From contig NZ_JAFMTR010000051.1 in the NCBI RefSeq assembly GCF_018682675.1, positions 1 through 64,000 on the forward strand: a stretch of DNA of 64,000 nucleotides, given 5' to 3'. The position numbers and the translations under genes are program-made. The stretch comes from Sphingopyxis soli (GTDB lineage Bacteria > Pseudomonadota > Alphaproteobacteria > Sphingomonadales > Sphingomonadaceae). The notes beneath the pieces are model-generated. The model was not told where the DNA came from and did not search any database. It saw nothing but the letters and a program-made list of their open reading frames with translations. Position 1 is the first letter of the stretch; the number at the start of each line of letters is the position of its first letter. Positions 9,293 to 18,049 of the stretch are shown in pieces.

Positions 9293-11857
9293 TTACGGAA
9301 CGATATTCACCAAACGGTCGGGGACCACAATCACCTTCTTCGGCGCGGCCCCGCCAAGCAGTTCGACGATGCGCGGGCGCGCGAGCGCCGCGGCTTCGGC
9401 GGCGCCCTTGTCGATCCCCTTCGCAAGCGTCATCGTGTCGCGCAGCTTGCCCGCGACCTGGATCGCGATCGTCACCTCGTCGTCGACGAGCAGCGCGGGA
9501 TCGGCGACCGGCCATGCGGCGTCGGCGATCATCGCGGTCGTGCGCTGGCCTTCCGGCAGCGCCGCCCACGCCTCTTCGGCAAGGTGCGGCATCATCGGCG
9601 CGACGAGCAGGATCAGCGTCCGGCACGCCTCGGCGCGGGTCGCCGACGGCGGCGCCTTTTCGATCTCGTTCGCGAGCGCGTGGATCTTTGCGACCGCCTT
9701 GTTGAAACCCAGCGCCTCGATATCGGCCGCAACCCCCGCGATCGCCTGATGCAGCTTGCGCGCAAGTGCCCGGTCCTCGCCGCCGTCACCGGCATTTTCG
9801 GTCTCGCCAAAGATCCGCCACAGGCGCTGGACGAAGCGCCACGCGCCCTCGATCCCGGCCTCGCTCCACGGCAGGTCGCGCTCGGGCGGGCTGTCGGAGA
9901 GCATGAACCAGCGCGCGGCGTCGGCGCCGTACTGGTCGAGGATGGCGTCGGGATCGACGACATTCTTTTTCGACTTCGACATCTTGATCACGCGGCCGAC
10001 ATCGACCGGAGCGCCATCGGCCGCCAGCGTCGCGCCGTCGGCGGTGCGGACGATCTCGTCGGGGGTGAAGAAGACCGGCGCATGGCCCTCGCCCTGGTCG
10101 CGGCTATAGGTTTCGTGCGTCACCATCCCCTGCGTGAACAGGCTGGCGAAGGGTTCCTCGATGTCGATCATCCCCAGCTTGTTCAGCGCGCGGGTCCAGA
10201 AGCGCGCGTAGAGCAGATGCAGAATCGCATGTTCGATGCCGCCGATATACTGGTCGACCGGCAGCCAGCGGCGGATGACGTCGGGATCGAACGGCTTGTC
10301 CGCGGGCGCCGAGGCGAAGCGCAGGAAATACCAGCTCGAATCGACGAAAGTGTCGAGCGTGTCGGTCTCGCGCACCGCGTCGCCGCCGCAGCTCGGACAG
10401 GCGACATGCTTCCACGTCGGATGGCGGTCCAGGGGGTTGCCGGGGACCGAGAAATCGGCGTCCTCGGGCAGCACGACGGGAAGCTGGCTCTTCGGCACCG
10501 GCACCAGCCCGCACGCGTCGCAATGGATGAACGGGATCGGGGTGCCCCAGTAGCGCTGGCGCGAGACGCCCCAGTCGCGCAGGCGCCACACGGTCGTGCC
10601 CTTGCCCCAGCCCTCATGCTCGGCGCGCGCGATGATCGCGGCCTTGGCTTCCTCGATCGTCATGCCGTCGAGGAAATGGCTGTTCACCAGCTTGCCGGGA
10701 CCAACATAGGCCTCGTCGCCGTGGAAAACCTGTCCGGTCTCGTCGCCGTCGGCAATCACGCGGTGGACGGGCAGGCCATATTTGCGCGAGAAATCAAGGT
10801 CGCGCTGGTCGTGCGCCGGGCAGCCGAAGATCGCGCCGGTGCCATAATCCATCAGCACATAGTTCACGACCCAAACCGGCAAATGCCAGTTCGGATCGAG
10901 GGGGTGTTCGACCGACAAGCCGGTGTCGAAGCCCATCTTCTCGGCGGTGTCGAGCTGTTCGGCGGCGGTGCCCTGACGCCGGCACTCCTCGATGAACGCC
11001 GCCAGTTCGGGCGAATCCTTCGCGAGGCGCTCGGCGAGCGGATGGTCGGGCGAGATCGCTGCGAAGCTCGCGCCATAGAGCGTGTCGGGGCGCGTCGTGA
11101 AGACGTCGAAGCCCGGCGCGCCGCCGGCCATGCGGAAGCTGAATTCGAGCCCCTGCGACTTGCCGATCCAGTTTTCCTGCATCAGCCGCACCTTGTCGGG
11201 CCACTGGTCGAGACCCTTCAGCCCTTCGAGCAATTCGTCGGCGAAGTCGGTGATCTTGAGGAACCACTGCGACAATTTCTTCTTTTCAACCAGCGCGCCC
11301 GAGCGCCAGCCGCGCCCGTCGATCACCTGCTCGTTCGCGAGCACGGTCATGTCGACGGGATCCCAGTTGACGTAGCTTTCCTTGCGCGTGACGAGCCCCG
11401 CCGCGTGCATGTCGAGGAACAGCGCCTGTTCCTGCCCGTAATAGTCGGGTTCGCAGGTCGCGAGCTCGCGGCTCCAGTCGATCGCGAGGCCGAGGCGCTT
11501 CAGCTGCGCGCGCATCGACGCGATATTGTCGCGCGTCCAGCCGCCCGGCGCGACGCCCTTTTCCATCGCAGCATTTTCCGCGGGCATGCCGAACGCATCC
11601 CAGCCCATCGGGTGAAGGACGTCGTGGCCGGTCATCCGCTTGAAGCGCGCGAGCACGTCGCCCATCGCATAATTGCGGACATGCCCCATATGGATGCGCC
11701 CCGAGGGATAGGGGAACATCTCGAGGATATAGGCCTTCGGCTTGGCGGCCCCATCGGCATTCTGGGAGTCGGTGGTGACAAAGCTGTTCGCGGCGTCCCA
11801 GGCGGCCTGCCAGCGGGCATCGGCGGCGAGAGCGCCAAAGCGCGTTTCGCGGGTCAT
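9293..11857 (-). CDS. leuS: Leucine-tRNA ligase
   Basis: Leucyl-tRNA synthetase, 854 residues, a normal length for the bacterial type. The HIGH motif appears as PSGRIHMGH near residue 50 and the KMSKS motif as KMSKSKKN near residue 622. The editing domain lies between them, including a zinc-like knuckle with paired Cys (CDACG and CPSCGG). The C-terminal anticodon-binding region follows. It charges tRNA-Leu and edits mischarged products in the cytoplasm. The ATG start follows a short region carrying a palindromic repeat. It is read with lptE and holA downstream. Confidence 0.97.
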   Translation of the reverse strand: MTRETRFGALAADARWQAAWDAANSFVTTDSQNADGAAKPKAYILEMFPYPSGRIHMGHVRNYAMGDVLARFKRMTGHDVLHPMGWDAFGMPAENAAMEKGVAPGGWTRDNIASMRAQLKRLGLAIDWSRELATCEPDYYGQEQALFLDMHAAGLVTRKESYVNWDPVDMTVLANEQVIDGRGWRSGALVEKKKLSQWFLKITDFADELLEGLKGLDQWPDKVRLMQENWIGKSQGLEFSFRMAGGAPGFDVFTTRPDTLYGASFAAISPDHPLAERLAKDSPELAAFIEECRRQGTAAEQLDTAEKMGFDTGLSVEHPLDPNWHLPVWVVNYVLMDYGTGAIFGCPAHDQRDLDFSRKYGLPVHRVIADGDETGQVFHGDEAYVGPGKLVNSHFLDGMTIEEAKAAIIARAEHEGWGKGTTVWRLRDWGVSRQRYWGTPIPFIHCDACGLVPVPKSQLPVVLPEDADFSVPGNPLDRHPTWKHVACPSCGGDAVRETDTLDTFVDSSWYFLRFASAPADKPFDPDVIRRWLPVDQYIGGIEHAILHLLYARFWTRALNKLGMIDIEEPFASLFTQGMVTHETYSRDQGEGHAPVFFTPDEIVRTADGATLAADGAPVDVGRVIKMSKSKKNVVDPDAILDQYGADAARWFMLSDSPPERDLPWSEAGIEGAWRFVQRLWRIFGETENAGDGGEDRALARKLHQAIAGVAADIEALGFNKAVAKIHALANEIEKAPPSATRAEACRTLILLVAPMMPHLAEEAWAALPEGQRTTAMIADAAWPVADPALLVDDEVTIAIQVAGKLRDTMTLAKGIDKGAAEAAALARPRIVELLGGAAPKKVIVVPDRLVNIVP

Positions 11858-11892
11858 TGGTCAGTTACCCCGTTGATACGATCAAACATGGA

Positions 11893-11970
11893 CGTCATCC
11901 CGGCGGAAGCCGGGATCTCGCCGGTGCGTCAGAACGCGAGGGTGAGATCCCGGCCTTCGCCGGGATGACG
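11893..11970. repeat. Inverted intergenic repeat of the CGTCATCCCGG type
   Basis: CGTCATCCCGGC begins the element and GCCGGGATGACG ends it, with the inner blocks GAAGCCGGGATCTC and GAGATCCCGGCCTTC also pairing. The loop is about 22 bases. It occupies almost the whole gap between the DUF3576 gene and leuS. Confidence 0.75.
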
Positions 11971-11979
11971 AAAACTGCG

Positions 11980-12441
11980 TCAGCCTTCGATGGCCGAGCG
12001 GCGGAGGTCGCGGGCGCGGGTGAGGATGATTTCCTCGAGCTTCTGCACCGTCGCCGCCTGCACCGGCGCGTCGACCCAGGCGCCGCCCTGCGACACCTGG
12101 CGCGACGCCGCGACACGCAGCGCATCGGCGCGCAGGTCGCGGTCGAGGATCGACACCGTCACCTTCATGCGCTCGCCCGGGTTCGACGGATTCGCGTACC
12201 AGTCGGTGATGATCACCCCGCCCGACGAGTCGGCCTGGAGCAGCGGCATGAAAGAGAGCGCGTCGAGCGACGCGCGCCACAGATAGGAGTTCACGCCGAT
12301 CGTCGTCACCTGCGACGCGGCGAGGTCGGCCTTCGGCTTTTCCTTGCCGGCGCAGGCCGACAGGCCGAGCGCGGCGAGCCCGAGCAGCGCCAGCGCAGCC
12401 GGACGACGGCCGAACGTGGCAGGGACGGGAAGCTGGAACAT
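11980..12441 (-). CDS. DUF3576 family lipoprotein
   Basis: The 153-residue product has a signal sequence ending in the lipobox LSAC, so it should be lipid-modified and envelope-attached. The mature part begins VTTIGVNSYLWRASLDAL, contains VIITDWYANPSNPGERMK, and ends in a helix with EEIILTRARDLR. This is the DUF3576 family, which alphaproteobacteria carry directly upstream of leuS. The ATG at 12441 is preferred over a longer frame because the signal peptide starts there. Function is not established; the linkage to leuS-lptE hints at an outer-membrane-related role only. Confidence 0.82.
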   Translation of the reverse strand: MFQLPVPATFGRRPAALALLGLAALGLSACAGKEKPKADLAASQVTTIGVNSYLWRASLDALSFMPLLQADSSGGVIITDWYANPSNPGERMKVTVSILDRDLRADALRVAASRQVSQGGAWVDAPVQAATVQKLEEIILTRARDLRRSAIEG

Positions 12442-12719
12442 GCCGGAACACCTTATATTTGGGCGTCGCCTGCCCGATCGGGGCACGGACGCGTGCGGAA
12501 TTTGCAAGCGTCTCTATCGCCCTTGTTCCCGGGCCGCAAGCGCGGCAATCGCCTCTTTTCCGCCGTTCATCGCGCGGTCATCAACGCGTCGCACTGTGGT
12601 GTCAACGCAACAGCTTCGGCGAAAAGCCGGAACGGCGGGATCATTCGTTCGCGAATCACTGGAATTTTCGGGGCCGCAGGCCTATCTGGGGATTCGATTG
12701 GGGTTGGAGTCGCAGTCTA

Positions 12720-13439
12720 ATGGCGCGGAAATCGCGACATCTCTGGAAGTCCGGGCTGGTCGCCGCTGCGGCGATTTCGGTCGCGCTTCCGCCTGCGCTC
12801 GCGGCGATGACCCGCGCCGACCGCATCCGCGACACCCAGCTGTCGGAAACGCTGCTCGGCCAGTTCACCCCGGCATCGGGCGATCCGCGCCTGATCGCGC
12901 GCTACGCCAAAATGTCGGCCGAAGCGCGCAGCAGCTTCAGCTTCACCCCTGCCTTGACCGACGAGGGCCGCCGGAACCGGGCGATCACCGTCGTGATCCG
13001 CAGCCGCGACGACACGTCGAGCGCCGCGCGCACCGCCGCGCTGACCGCCGGCCGCGCCAAGGCGCCGATCACGGTCGCGCCCGTCGCCTATGACCTTGGC
13101 GCGTCGGTCGGCTTCCAGAAATTCGTCACCCCGGCGCTGCCGCGCGGCATCGACCTCAAAAATCTGCCGGTCGCGCGCGAACCCGAACAGCTCGCCGAAA
13201 AGAAATCGCGCTTCGCAACACGCGTCCTCAGCCGGCCGAGCGATCCCGCCGGCGCGACCGACCGCGTCACCGCGCCCGGCGACGACCAGAATGTCGATGT
13301 CGTCAGCAGCTATCGCCTGACGAAGAATATCGATGTGACGGCCGGCGTCCGCTATCGCACCGACGACCGCGCGCAGCCGCTGACCGACGCGCGCCGCGAC
13401 AGCCAGGCGGTCTATGTCGGCACAGCCTTCCGCTTCTGA
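12720..13439 (+). CDS. Exported protein of unknown function with beta-barrel-like C-terminus
   Basis: I do not recognise a family. The 239-residue product has a basic start and a hydrophobic signal segment (SGLVAAAAISVALPPALA), then a low-complexity region rich in Arg, Ala and Asp. It finishes with alternating segments NVDVVSSYRLTKNIDVTAG and YVGTAFRF. The terminal Phe and amphipathic strands resemble the end of outer membrane barrel proteins, but the protein is short for a full barrel. The ATG at 12720 has GGAG about ten bases upstream. Its last 28 bases overlap the convergent thiamine-phosphate-synthase-like gene. Confidence 0.7.
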   Translation: MARKSRHLWKSGLVAAAAISVALPPALAAMTRADRIRDTQLSETLLGQFTPASGDPRLIARYAKMSAEARSSFSFTPALTDEGRRNRAITVVIRSRDDTSSAARTAALTAGRAKAPITVAPVAYDLGASVGFQKFVTPALPRGIDLKNLPVAREPEQLAEKKSRFATRVLSRPSDPAGATDRVTAPGDDQNVDVVSSYRLTKNIDVTAGVRYRTDDRAQPLTDARRDSQAVYVGTAFRF

Positions 13440-14041
13440 CCTGTCCGGCGTTTCGCCGCTTTGTGATCCCACGCATCGATTGCTGCCCAGCCGGGTTTGA
13501 TGCCGCTTGCGCGCTGGAGCGCGCGCGCCCGCGCGGATGTCAGCCCGCCGAGCGCGATGGCTTTCCCGCCCGCGAGCCGCGCCAGTCGCAGCCATTGGGC
13601 GCGGCCCAGCGCGGGGGCGCCGGGGTGCGAGCGCGTCGGGTGGAGCGGAGAAATGAAGGCCCCGTGCGCGGCCGCGCGCCGCGCCGCGCGCGCCTCGCCC
13701 GCGTCGTGAACCGGCATGGTGACGACCAGACCGAGGCGATGCGCCTGCCGCGCGCGCGCGGCCATCGGCTGGCGGAGATGGACGCCATCGGCGCCCCACC
13801 GGCGTGCCAGCGCGGGCGATCCCGCGAGCAGGACCATCAGCTTGCGGGTCCGTGCAATGCGCAGGAGCCGCCGGACCAGCCGCCAGCGCAATCGCGCCGG
13901 CAGCGCGTCGTGGCGCACGACGATGCCGCTGCCCGGCGGCACGATCGCTGCCAGCGCGCGCATCCCGGCCGCAAGCCGCTCGTCGCTGAACAGCCATATC
14001 GCAGGCAGGTTTCGGGAGCAGGAGGGGTGGCGTCCGACCAT
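13412..14041 (-). CDS. Thiamine phosphate synthase-like protein (ThiE/TenI fold)
   Basis: The 209-residue protein follows the ThiE pattern: WLFSDERL at the start, GADGVHLRQ in the middle, then FISPLHPTRSHPGAPALG and AIALGGLT near the end, matching the phosphate-binding loops of the TIM-barrel enzyme. ThiE joins the pyrimidine and thiazole halves of thiamine; TenI relatives aromatise the thiazole. No other thiamine genes are nearby, so which activity applies is open. The frame extends to 14095, but the ATG at 14041 removes an unconserved Arg-rich start. The lysine-rich C-terminus overlaps the end of the convergent exported-protein gene by 28 bases. Confidence 0.8.
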   Translation of the reverse strand: MVGRHPSCSRNLPAIWLFSDERLAAGMRALAAIVPPGSGIVVRHDALPARLRWRLVRRLLRIARTRKLMVLLAGSPALARRWGADGVHLRQPMAARARQAHRLGLVVTMPVHDAGEARAARRAAAHGAFISPLHPTRSHPGAPALGRAQWLRLARLAGGKAIALGGLTSARARALQRASGIKPGWAAIDAWDHKAAKRRTGQKRKAVPT

Positions 14042-14097
14042 CGCCCTTCCTATAGGCGCGTCGCGGGCGCGCGCAACGCGCCGATCGAGGATCAAAT

Positions 14098-14757
14098 ATG
14101 AGCGACGCTGCTGAAAGGCTGGCCGAAGTAAGGGCGAATATCGCGGGTGCGGCGAAGCGCGCGCAGCGCGAGCCCGCCGGGATCGAACTGATCGCGGTGT
14201 CGAAGACGCACGAGGCCGCGGCGATCCGCCCGCTGATCGCCGCGGGCCAGCATCATTTCGGCGAGAATCGCGTGCAGGAAGCGGCGGCCAAATGGCCCGC
14301 GCTGCGCGCCGAGACCCCCGGGATCGTGCTGCACCTGATCGGCCAGCTCCAGTCGAACAAGGCCGAGGAAGCGGTGGCGCTGTTCGACGCGATCCATTCG
14401 GTCGACCGCTCGTCGCTGGTGCAGGCGCTTGCCAAGGCCTGCGCCAAGGCGGGCAAGCAGCCGCAGCTCTTCGTGCAGGTCAATATCGGCGACGAGGAGC
14501 AGAAGGGCGGCTGCGCCGTTGCCGCCCTGCCCGCCTTGCTCGCGGAGGCGCGCGACGCGGGGCTCAAGATCGACGGCCTGATGGCGATCCCGCCCGCAAC
14601 GCAAGAACCCGCGCCCTATTTCGCATTGCTCGACGAGCTTGCCGAACGCCACGGCCTGGCGCTGCGCTCGATGGGGATGAGCGGCGATTATGAAACCGCG
14701 GTGATGCTGGGCGCGACGCATGTCCGCGTCGGCACGGCGCTGTTCGGCGCGCGTTGA
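14098..14757 (+). CDS. YggS family pyridoxal 5'-phosphate-binding protein (PLP homeostasis)
   Basis: A 219-residue single-domain alanine-racemase-fold protein. Lys36 in AVSKTHEAAA is the PLP Schiff-base lysine, followed by HHFGENRVQEA, HLIGQLQSNKA, IHSVDRSSL and the phosphate-binding SMGMSGDYETAV segment near the end. The family buffers PLP and affects amino acid and keto acid balance without known catalysis. The gene is divergent from the thiamine-phosphate-synthase-like gene with about 56 bases between starts, so two cofactor-related genes share a promoter region. It is followed by a palindromic repeat. Confidence 0.93.
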   Translation: MSDAAERLAEVRANIAGAAKRAQREPAGIELIAVSKTHEAAAIRPLIAAGQHHFGENRVQEAAAKWPALRAETPGIVLHLIGQLQSNKAEEAVALFDAIHSVDRSSLVQALAKACAKAGKQPQLFVQVNIGDEEQKGGCAVAALPALLAEARDAGLKIDGLMAIPPATQEPAPYFALLDELAERHGLALRSMGMSGDYETAVMLGATHVRVGTALFGAR

Positions 14758-14801
14758 GGTTGGCGCGAATCGGCCGGAACCTAGCATATCTTTCATCGTA
14801 A

Positions 14802-14874
14802 TCCCGGACTCGATCCGGGAACCAATCCTTCAGCGCTGCGTGAATGGACCCCGGGTCAAGCCCGGGGGTAACGA
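14802..14874. repeat. Intergenic palindromic repeat, copy B
   Basis: Same block order as copy A at 1-71: CCCGGACTCGATCCGGG, then CAGCGCTGCGTGAATGGAC, then CCGGGTCAAGCCCGG. The arms can fold back on each other. Downstream, 14875-14986 holds no gene; it contains CTGTATT (14941-14947) facing AATACAG (14956-14962), a short inverted repeat of unknown use. Confidence 0.75.
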
Positions 14875-14986
14875 ACGAAGAAAACGACGGCTTTCTACCC
14901 CAAAACCGCCTTTCAAGTGCATATCGACAACGCCCCCAGGCTGTATTATACAAACAATACAGTTCGGAGTGCCGATGCCGCGTGCC

Positions 14987-15472
14987 TTAGAAAATCCCCG
15001 ACGCCAGCCCCTCCGCCAATGCGGCGCCAAGATTGCGCGCTTCGGCGAGGTGGTTCGCGGGGATCGTCTTGGGCGCGAGGATGGCTTCGGGCGTCTGCGC
15101 ATCGGTGTTCACGATCACCGGATCGGCGACGCGCCTCAGCCGCCAGCCGGTCGCGATGCGGTCGAGCTGGCGCTGGGCGCCCGCGCCGTCCGAGCCCGCG
15201 CAGATGATCGTCGCATAGGGGCGCCCTTCGAGCCTGCCGAGGCAGGGATAATAGCAACGGTCGAACATCTCCTTCATCGCGCCCGACAGTGCCGCAAGAT
15301 TTTCTGGCCCGACAAACAGGTAACCGCCCGCCGCGAGCAGATCGTCGGGCGCAACCTCGTCCGCCGCGAGCAGCCGCGCGCTCCCCGCCCCATCGGCGGC
15401 CGCGCGCGCAAGCGCTTCGCTGCCGCCGGTGCGGCTGTGCCAGGCGATCAGCAGGTGCGGCGCGTCGGCCAT
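14987..15472 (-). CDS. Flavodoxin-like / NAD(P)H-dependent oxidoreductase family protein
   Basis: The 161-residue protein has a flavodoxin-type nucleotide fold. It starts LLIAWHSRTGGSEALARA, which fits the FMN phosphate loop. GGYLFVGPENLAALSGAMKEMFDRCYY follows, resembling the flavin-contact loops of NADPH-dependent FMN reductases and WrbA relatives, and then ATIICAGSDGAG. The ATG at 15472 is preferred over a longer frame because the fold begins there. It is divergent from the alkylsulfatase-like gene with about 60 bases between starts. The physiological partner is unknown. Confidence 0.78.
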   Translation of the reverse strand: MADAPHLLIAWHSRTGGSEALARAAADGAGSARLLAADEVAPDDLLAAGGYLFVGPENLAALSGAMKEMFDRCYYPCLGRLEGRPYATIICAGSDGAGAQRQLDRIATGWRLRRVADPVIVNTDAQTPEAILAPKTIPANHLAEARNLGAALAEGLASGIF

Positions 15473-15534
15473 GCCGCGATGCTTGCCAAGCCCCGCGGCG
15501 CGGCGCAAGCTGCCCCGAAACAGGGGAGGATAAC

Positions 15535-17496
15535 ATGCGCCGACTGACCGCCGCGCTGCTTGCCAGCTCGATACCGTTCGCCGCGATCGCGCAGGATGCC
15601 GCGAGCGACGCCACGCGCACCGCGCAGGCCGAAATCGCCAGGCGCCTGCCGCTCGACGACCCGCGCGACGAAGCCAATGTGCGGCGCGGCAAGCTTGCCG
15701 AGATTCCGGGCGGGGTGATTCTCGACAAGCAAGGCAAGACGGTGTGGGACCGGCGGCCCTATGAATTTCTGCAATCGAAGGACGCGCCCGACACGGTGAA
15801 CCCGTCGCTGTGGCGGCAGGCGCGGCTCGACGCGGTGCACGGATTGTTCGAGGTGGTGCCGGGGAGGATCTGGCAGATCCGCGGCTACGACCTGTCGGTG
15901 ATGACGATCATCCGCGGCAAGAGCGGCTGGATCGTCGTCGACCCCTTGCTGTCAGAAGAAACGGCCGCCGCGGGGTGGAAGCTGTTCGCCGAGACGGTCG
16001 AGGCGAAGGACAAGGCGCTGCCGATCAGGGCGGTGATCTTCAGCCACAGCCACAGCGACCATTTCGGCGGGGTCGGCGGGATCGTCACCCCCGAACAGGT
16101 GAAGGCGGGCAAGGTCCGCATCATCGCGCCGCACGGCTTCTCGGAAGAAGCGACATCCGAGAACGTCCTTGCCGGCACCGCGATGGGGCGGCGCGCGCTC
16201 TATATGTTCGGGTCGATCGTGCCGCCCGGCGTGCGGGGTCAGGTCGACACCGGGCTGGGGCCGAAACTGTCGTCGGGGACGATCGGCTATATGGAGCCGA
16301 CCGAGACGGTGTCGGAGAAAGGCGGCACGCTGACGATCGACGGGCTGGTTTTCGAGTTCCTCGACGCGGGGGGCACCGAGGCGCCGTCGGAGTTCGTTTT
16401 CTATATCCCCGCATACAAGGCGCTGCACACGACCGAGGTCGTGACGCACACGCTGCACAATGTGCTGACGCTGCGCGGCGCACAGGTGCGCGACGCGCTG
16501 CACTGGTCGAAGGTGATCGACGCGATGCTGCTCAAATGGGGCGGCAAGGCCGAGGTCGCGATGGCGTCGCATCACTGGCCGACGTGGGGCGCGGGCGAGG
16601 TCAGCGAGTTGCTGGCGAACCAGCGCGACGCCTATCGCTATGTGCACGACCGGACCTTGTTCCTCGCCAACAAGGGCGCGACCTTGCACGAGCTTGCCGA
16701 TCAGACCGCCGAGGCGCCGGTGCAGGGCAGCGATTTCGGCACGCGCGGCTATTATGGCACGCTCAACCACGACATGAAGGCGACGTACCAGCGCTATTTC
16801 GGCTGGTGGGACGGCAATCCGGCGAATTTCAACCCGTTGCCGCCCGAACAGTCGGCGCCGAAATATGTCGCGCTCGCCGGCGGCGCCGACAAATTGCTCG
16901 CCGCGGGGAGGGACGCGATCAGGGCGGGCGACTACCGCTGGGCGGCGGAACTGCTGAACAAGCTGGTGTTCGCCGAACCCGGCAACAAGGACGCGCGCGC
17001 GGCGCTCGCCTCGGCCTATGACCAGATGGGCTATCAGGCCGAGTCCGGCGCGTGGCGGAACTATTATCTTGCCGCCGCCGCGAGCCTGCGCGGCAATGCG
17101 GTCGAAAGCATTTCGGGCAACGGCCAGAGTCGCAGCTTCGTCAGCGCGATCCCGACCGGCGTCTTCTTCGACGCGCTCGCGACGCGGTTCGACGCAGCGA
17201 AGGGCGCGGCCCTCAAAGGCACCTTCCAGTTCATCCTGCCCGACAGCAAGGAGGCCGTCGCGGTGGTCGTCGGCGGCGGGGTCGAGTTTCCGCGCTATGG
17301 CGTCACCGACGCGGCGCCGACCGCGACGATCACCATCGATCGCAAGACGCTCGACGATGTGATGCTGGGGCAGGCGCAGTTCCCGGCACTGATGCAGTCG
17401 GGCGCGATCAGGATCGACGGCGACCGCATGGCGTTCCTTTCCTGGTTCGCGCTGCACCCGCCGCAGGACCCGCGCTTCAATATAGTTGTGCCCTGA
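15535..17496 (+). CDS. Alkyl sulfatase-type metallo-beta-lactamase superfamily hydrolase, exported
   Basis: This 653-residue protein has a signal peptide (LTAALLASSIPFAAIAQDA) and a metallo-beta-lactamase domain whose metal motif reads FSHSHSDHFGG near residues 165-175. Further ligand-type segments are HTTEVVTHTLHN and ASHHWPTWG. A helical dimerisation region (about residues 440-520) and a C-terminal SCP2-like domain follow. This is the layout of SdsA1/YjcS secondary and primary alkylsulfatases, which release sulfate from alkyl sulfate esters in the periplasm. AGGGGAGGA lies just before the ATG. No sulfur-assimilation genes are adjacent, so the natural substrate is open. Confidence 0.9.
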   Translation: MRRLTAALLASSIPFAAIAQDAASDATRTAQAEIARRLPLDDPRDEANVRRGKLAEIPGGVILDKQGKTVWDRRPYEFLQSKDAPDTVNPSLWRQARLDAVHGLFEVVPGRIWQIRGYDLSVMTIIRGKSGWIVVDPLLSEETAAAGWKLFAETVEAKDKALPIRAVIFSHSHSDHFGGVGGIVTPEQVKAGKVRIIAPHGFSEEATSENVLAGTAMGRRALYMFGSIVPPGVRGQVDTGLGPKLSSGTIGYMEPTETVSEKGGTLTIDGLVFEFLDAGGTEAPSEFVFYIPAYKALHTTEVVTHTLHNVLTLRGAQVRDALHWSKVIDAMLLKWGGKAEVAMASHHWPTWGAGEVSELLANQRDAYRYVHDRTLFLANKGATLHELADQTAEAPVQGSDFGTRGYYGTLNHDMKATYQRYFGWWDGNPANFNPLPPEQSAPKYVALAGGADKLLAAGRDAIRAGDYRWAAELLNKLVFAEPGNKDARAALASAYDQMGYQAESGAWRNYYLAAAASLRGNAVESISGNGQSRSFVSAIPTGVFFDALATRFDAAKGAALKGTFQFILPDSKEAVAVVVGGGVEFPRYGVTDAAPTATITIDRKTLDDVMLGQAQFPALMQSGAIRIDGDRMAFLSWFALHPPQDPRFNIVVP

Positions 17497-17521
17497 CACG
17501 CCAACCGACTAACGGAGGATC

Positions 17522-18049
17522 ATGACCGACACCGCTGCCGCGCCCACCGACCCCTTCGCGCCCGACGCGCTCAACGCGAGCGAGGGGCTGGGTCCGGTCG
17601 ATCCCGCCTATGGCCATGTCCTGCGCATCACGACGGCGCTCAACATGCTGCCGCTGGCGATCGGCGCGACGCTGTTCGACCTGCTCGTGATGCCGCGAAT
17701 CGGTGGACCGACGGGGCTCGTCAGCGTCGCCGCGTGGCTGTTCGCGGCGATCGCCATCGTCACCTTTCCCGCGCGCCGCGTTTCGCGCTGGGGCTACCGG
17801 ATCGGCGAAGGGCAACTCCGCGTTGCGCGCGGCTGGCTGTTCCGCACCGACACGATCGTCCCCTTCGTGCGCGTCCAGCATATCGACGTCGGGCAGGGAC
17901 CGGTCGAGCGCTGGTTCGGCCTCTCGCACCTTGTCGTCCACACTTCGGGCACGCATAACAGCACCGTCACCCTGCCCGGCCTGCAGGCCGACCTCGCCGC
18001 CGCGATGCGCGAGACGATCCGCCGCCACATCCAGACCGACTTTGCATGA
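17522..18049 (+). CDS. Bacterial PH-domain membrane protein, YdbS-like
   Basis: This 175-residue protein has two hydrophobic segments near residues 38-80 and then a bPH2 domain, with the typical YRIGEGQLRVARGWLFRTDTIVPFVRVQHIDVGQGPVER progression (a first-layer pattern of PH-like strands). YdbS and YdbT are usually encoded as a pair in many bacteria; their function is not settled. The GGAGG 17514-17519 site precedes the ATG. The stop overlaps the next ATG by four bases, so the two proteins are probably translated together and form a complex. Confidence 0.82.
   Translation: MTDTAAAPTDPFAPDALNASEGLGPVDPAYGHVLRITTALNMLPLAIGATLFDLLVMPRIGGPTGLVSVAAWLFAAIAIVTFPARRVSRWGYRIGEGQLRVARGWLFRTDTIVPFVRVQHIDVGQGPVERWFGLSHLVVHTSGTHNSTVTLPGLQADLAAAMRETIRRHIQTDFA

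Noticed and set aside
14720-15547. Plus-strand frame opposite the flavodoxin-like gene, starting near an inverted repeat
   Set aside because: No regulator-like motif follows the inverted repeat; the minus strand encodes the plausible flavodoxin-like fold.
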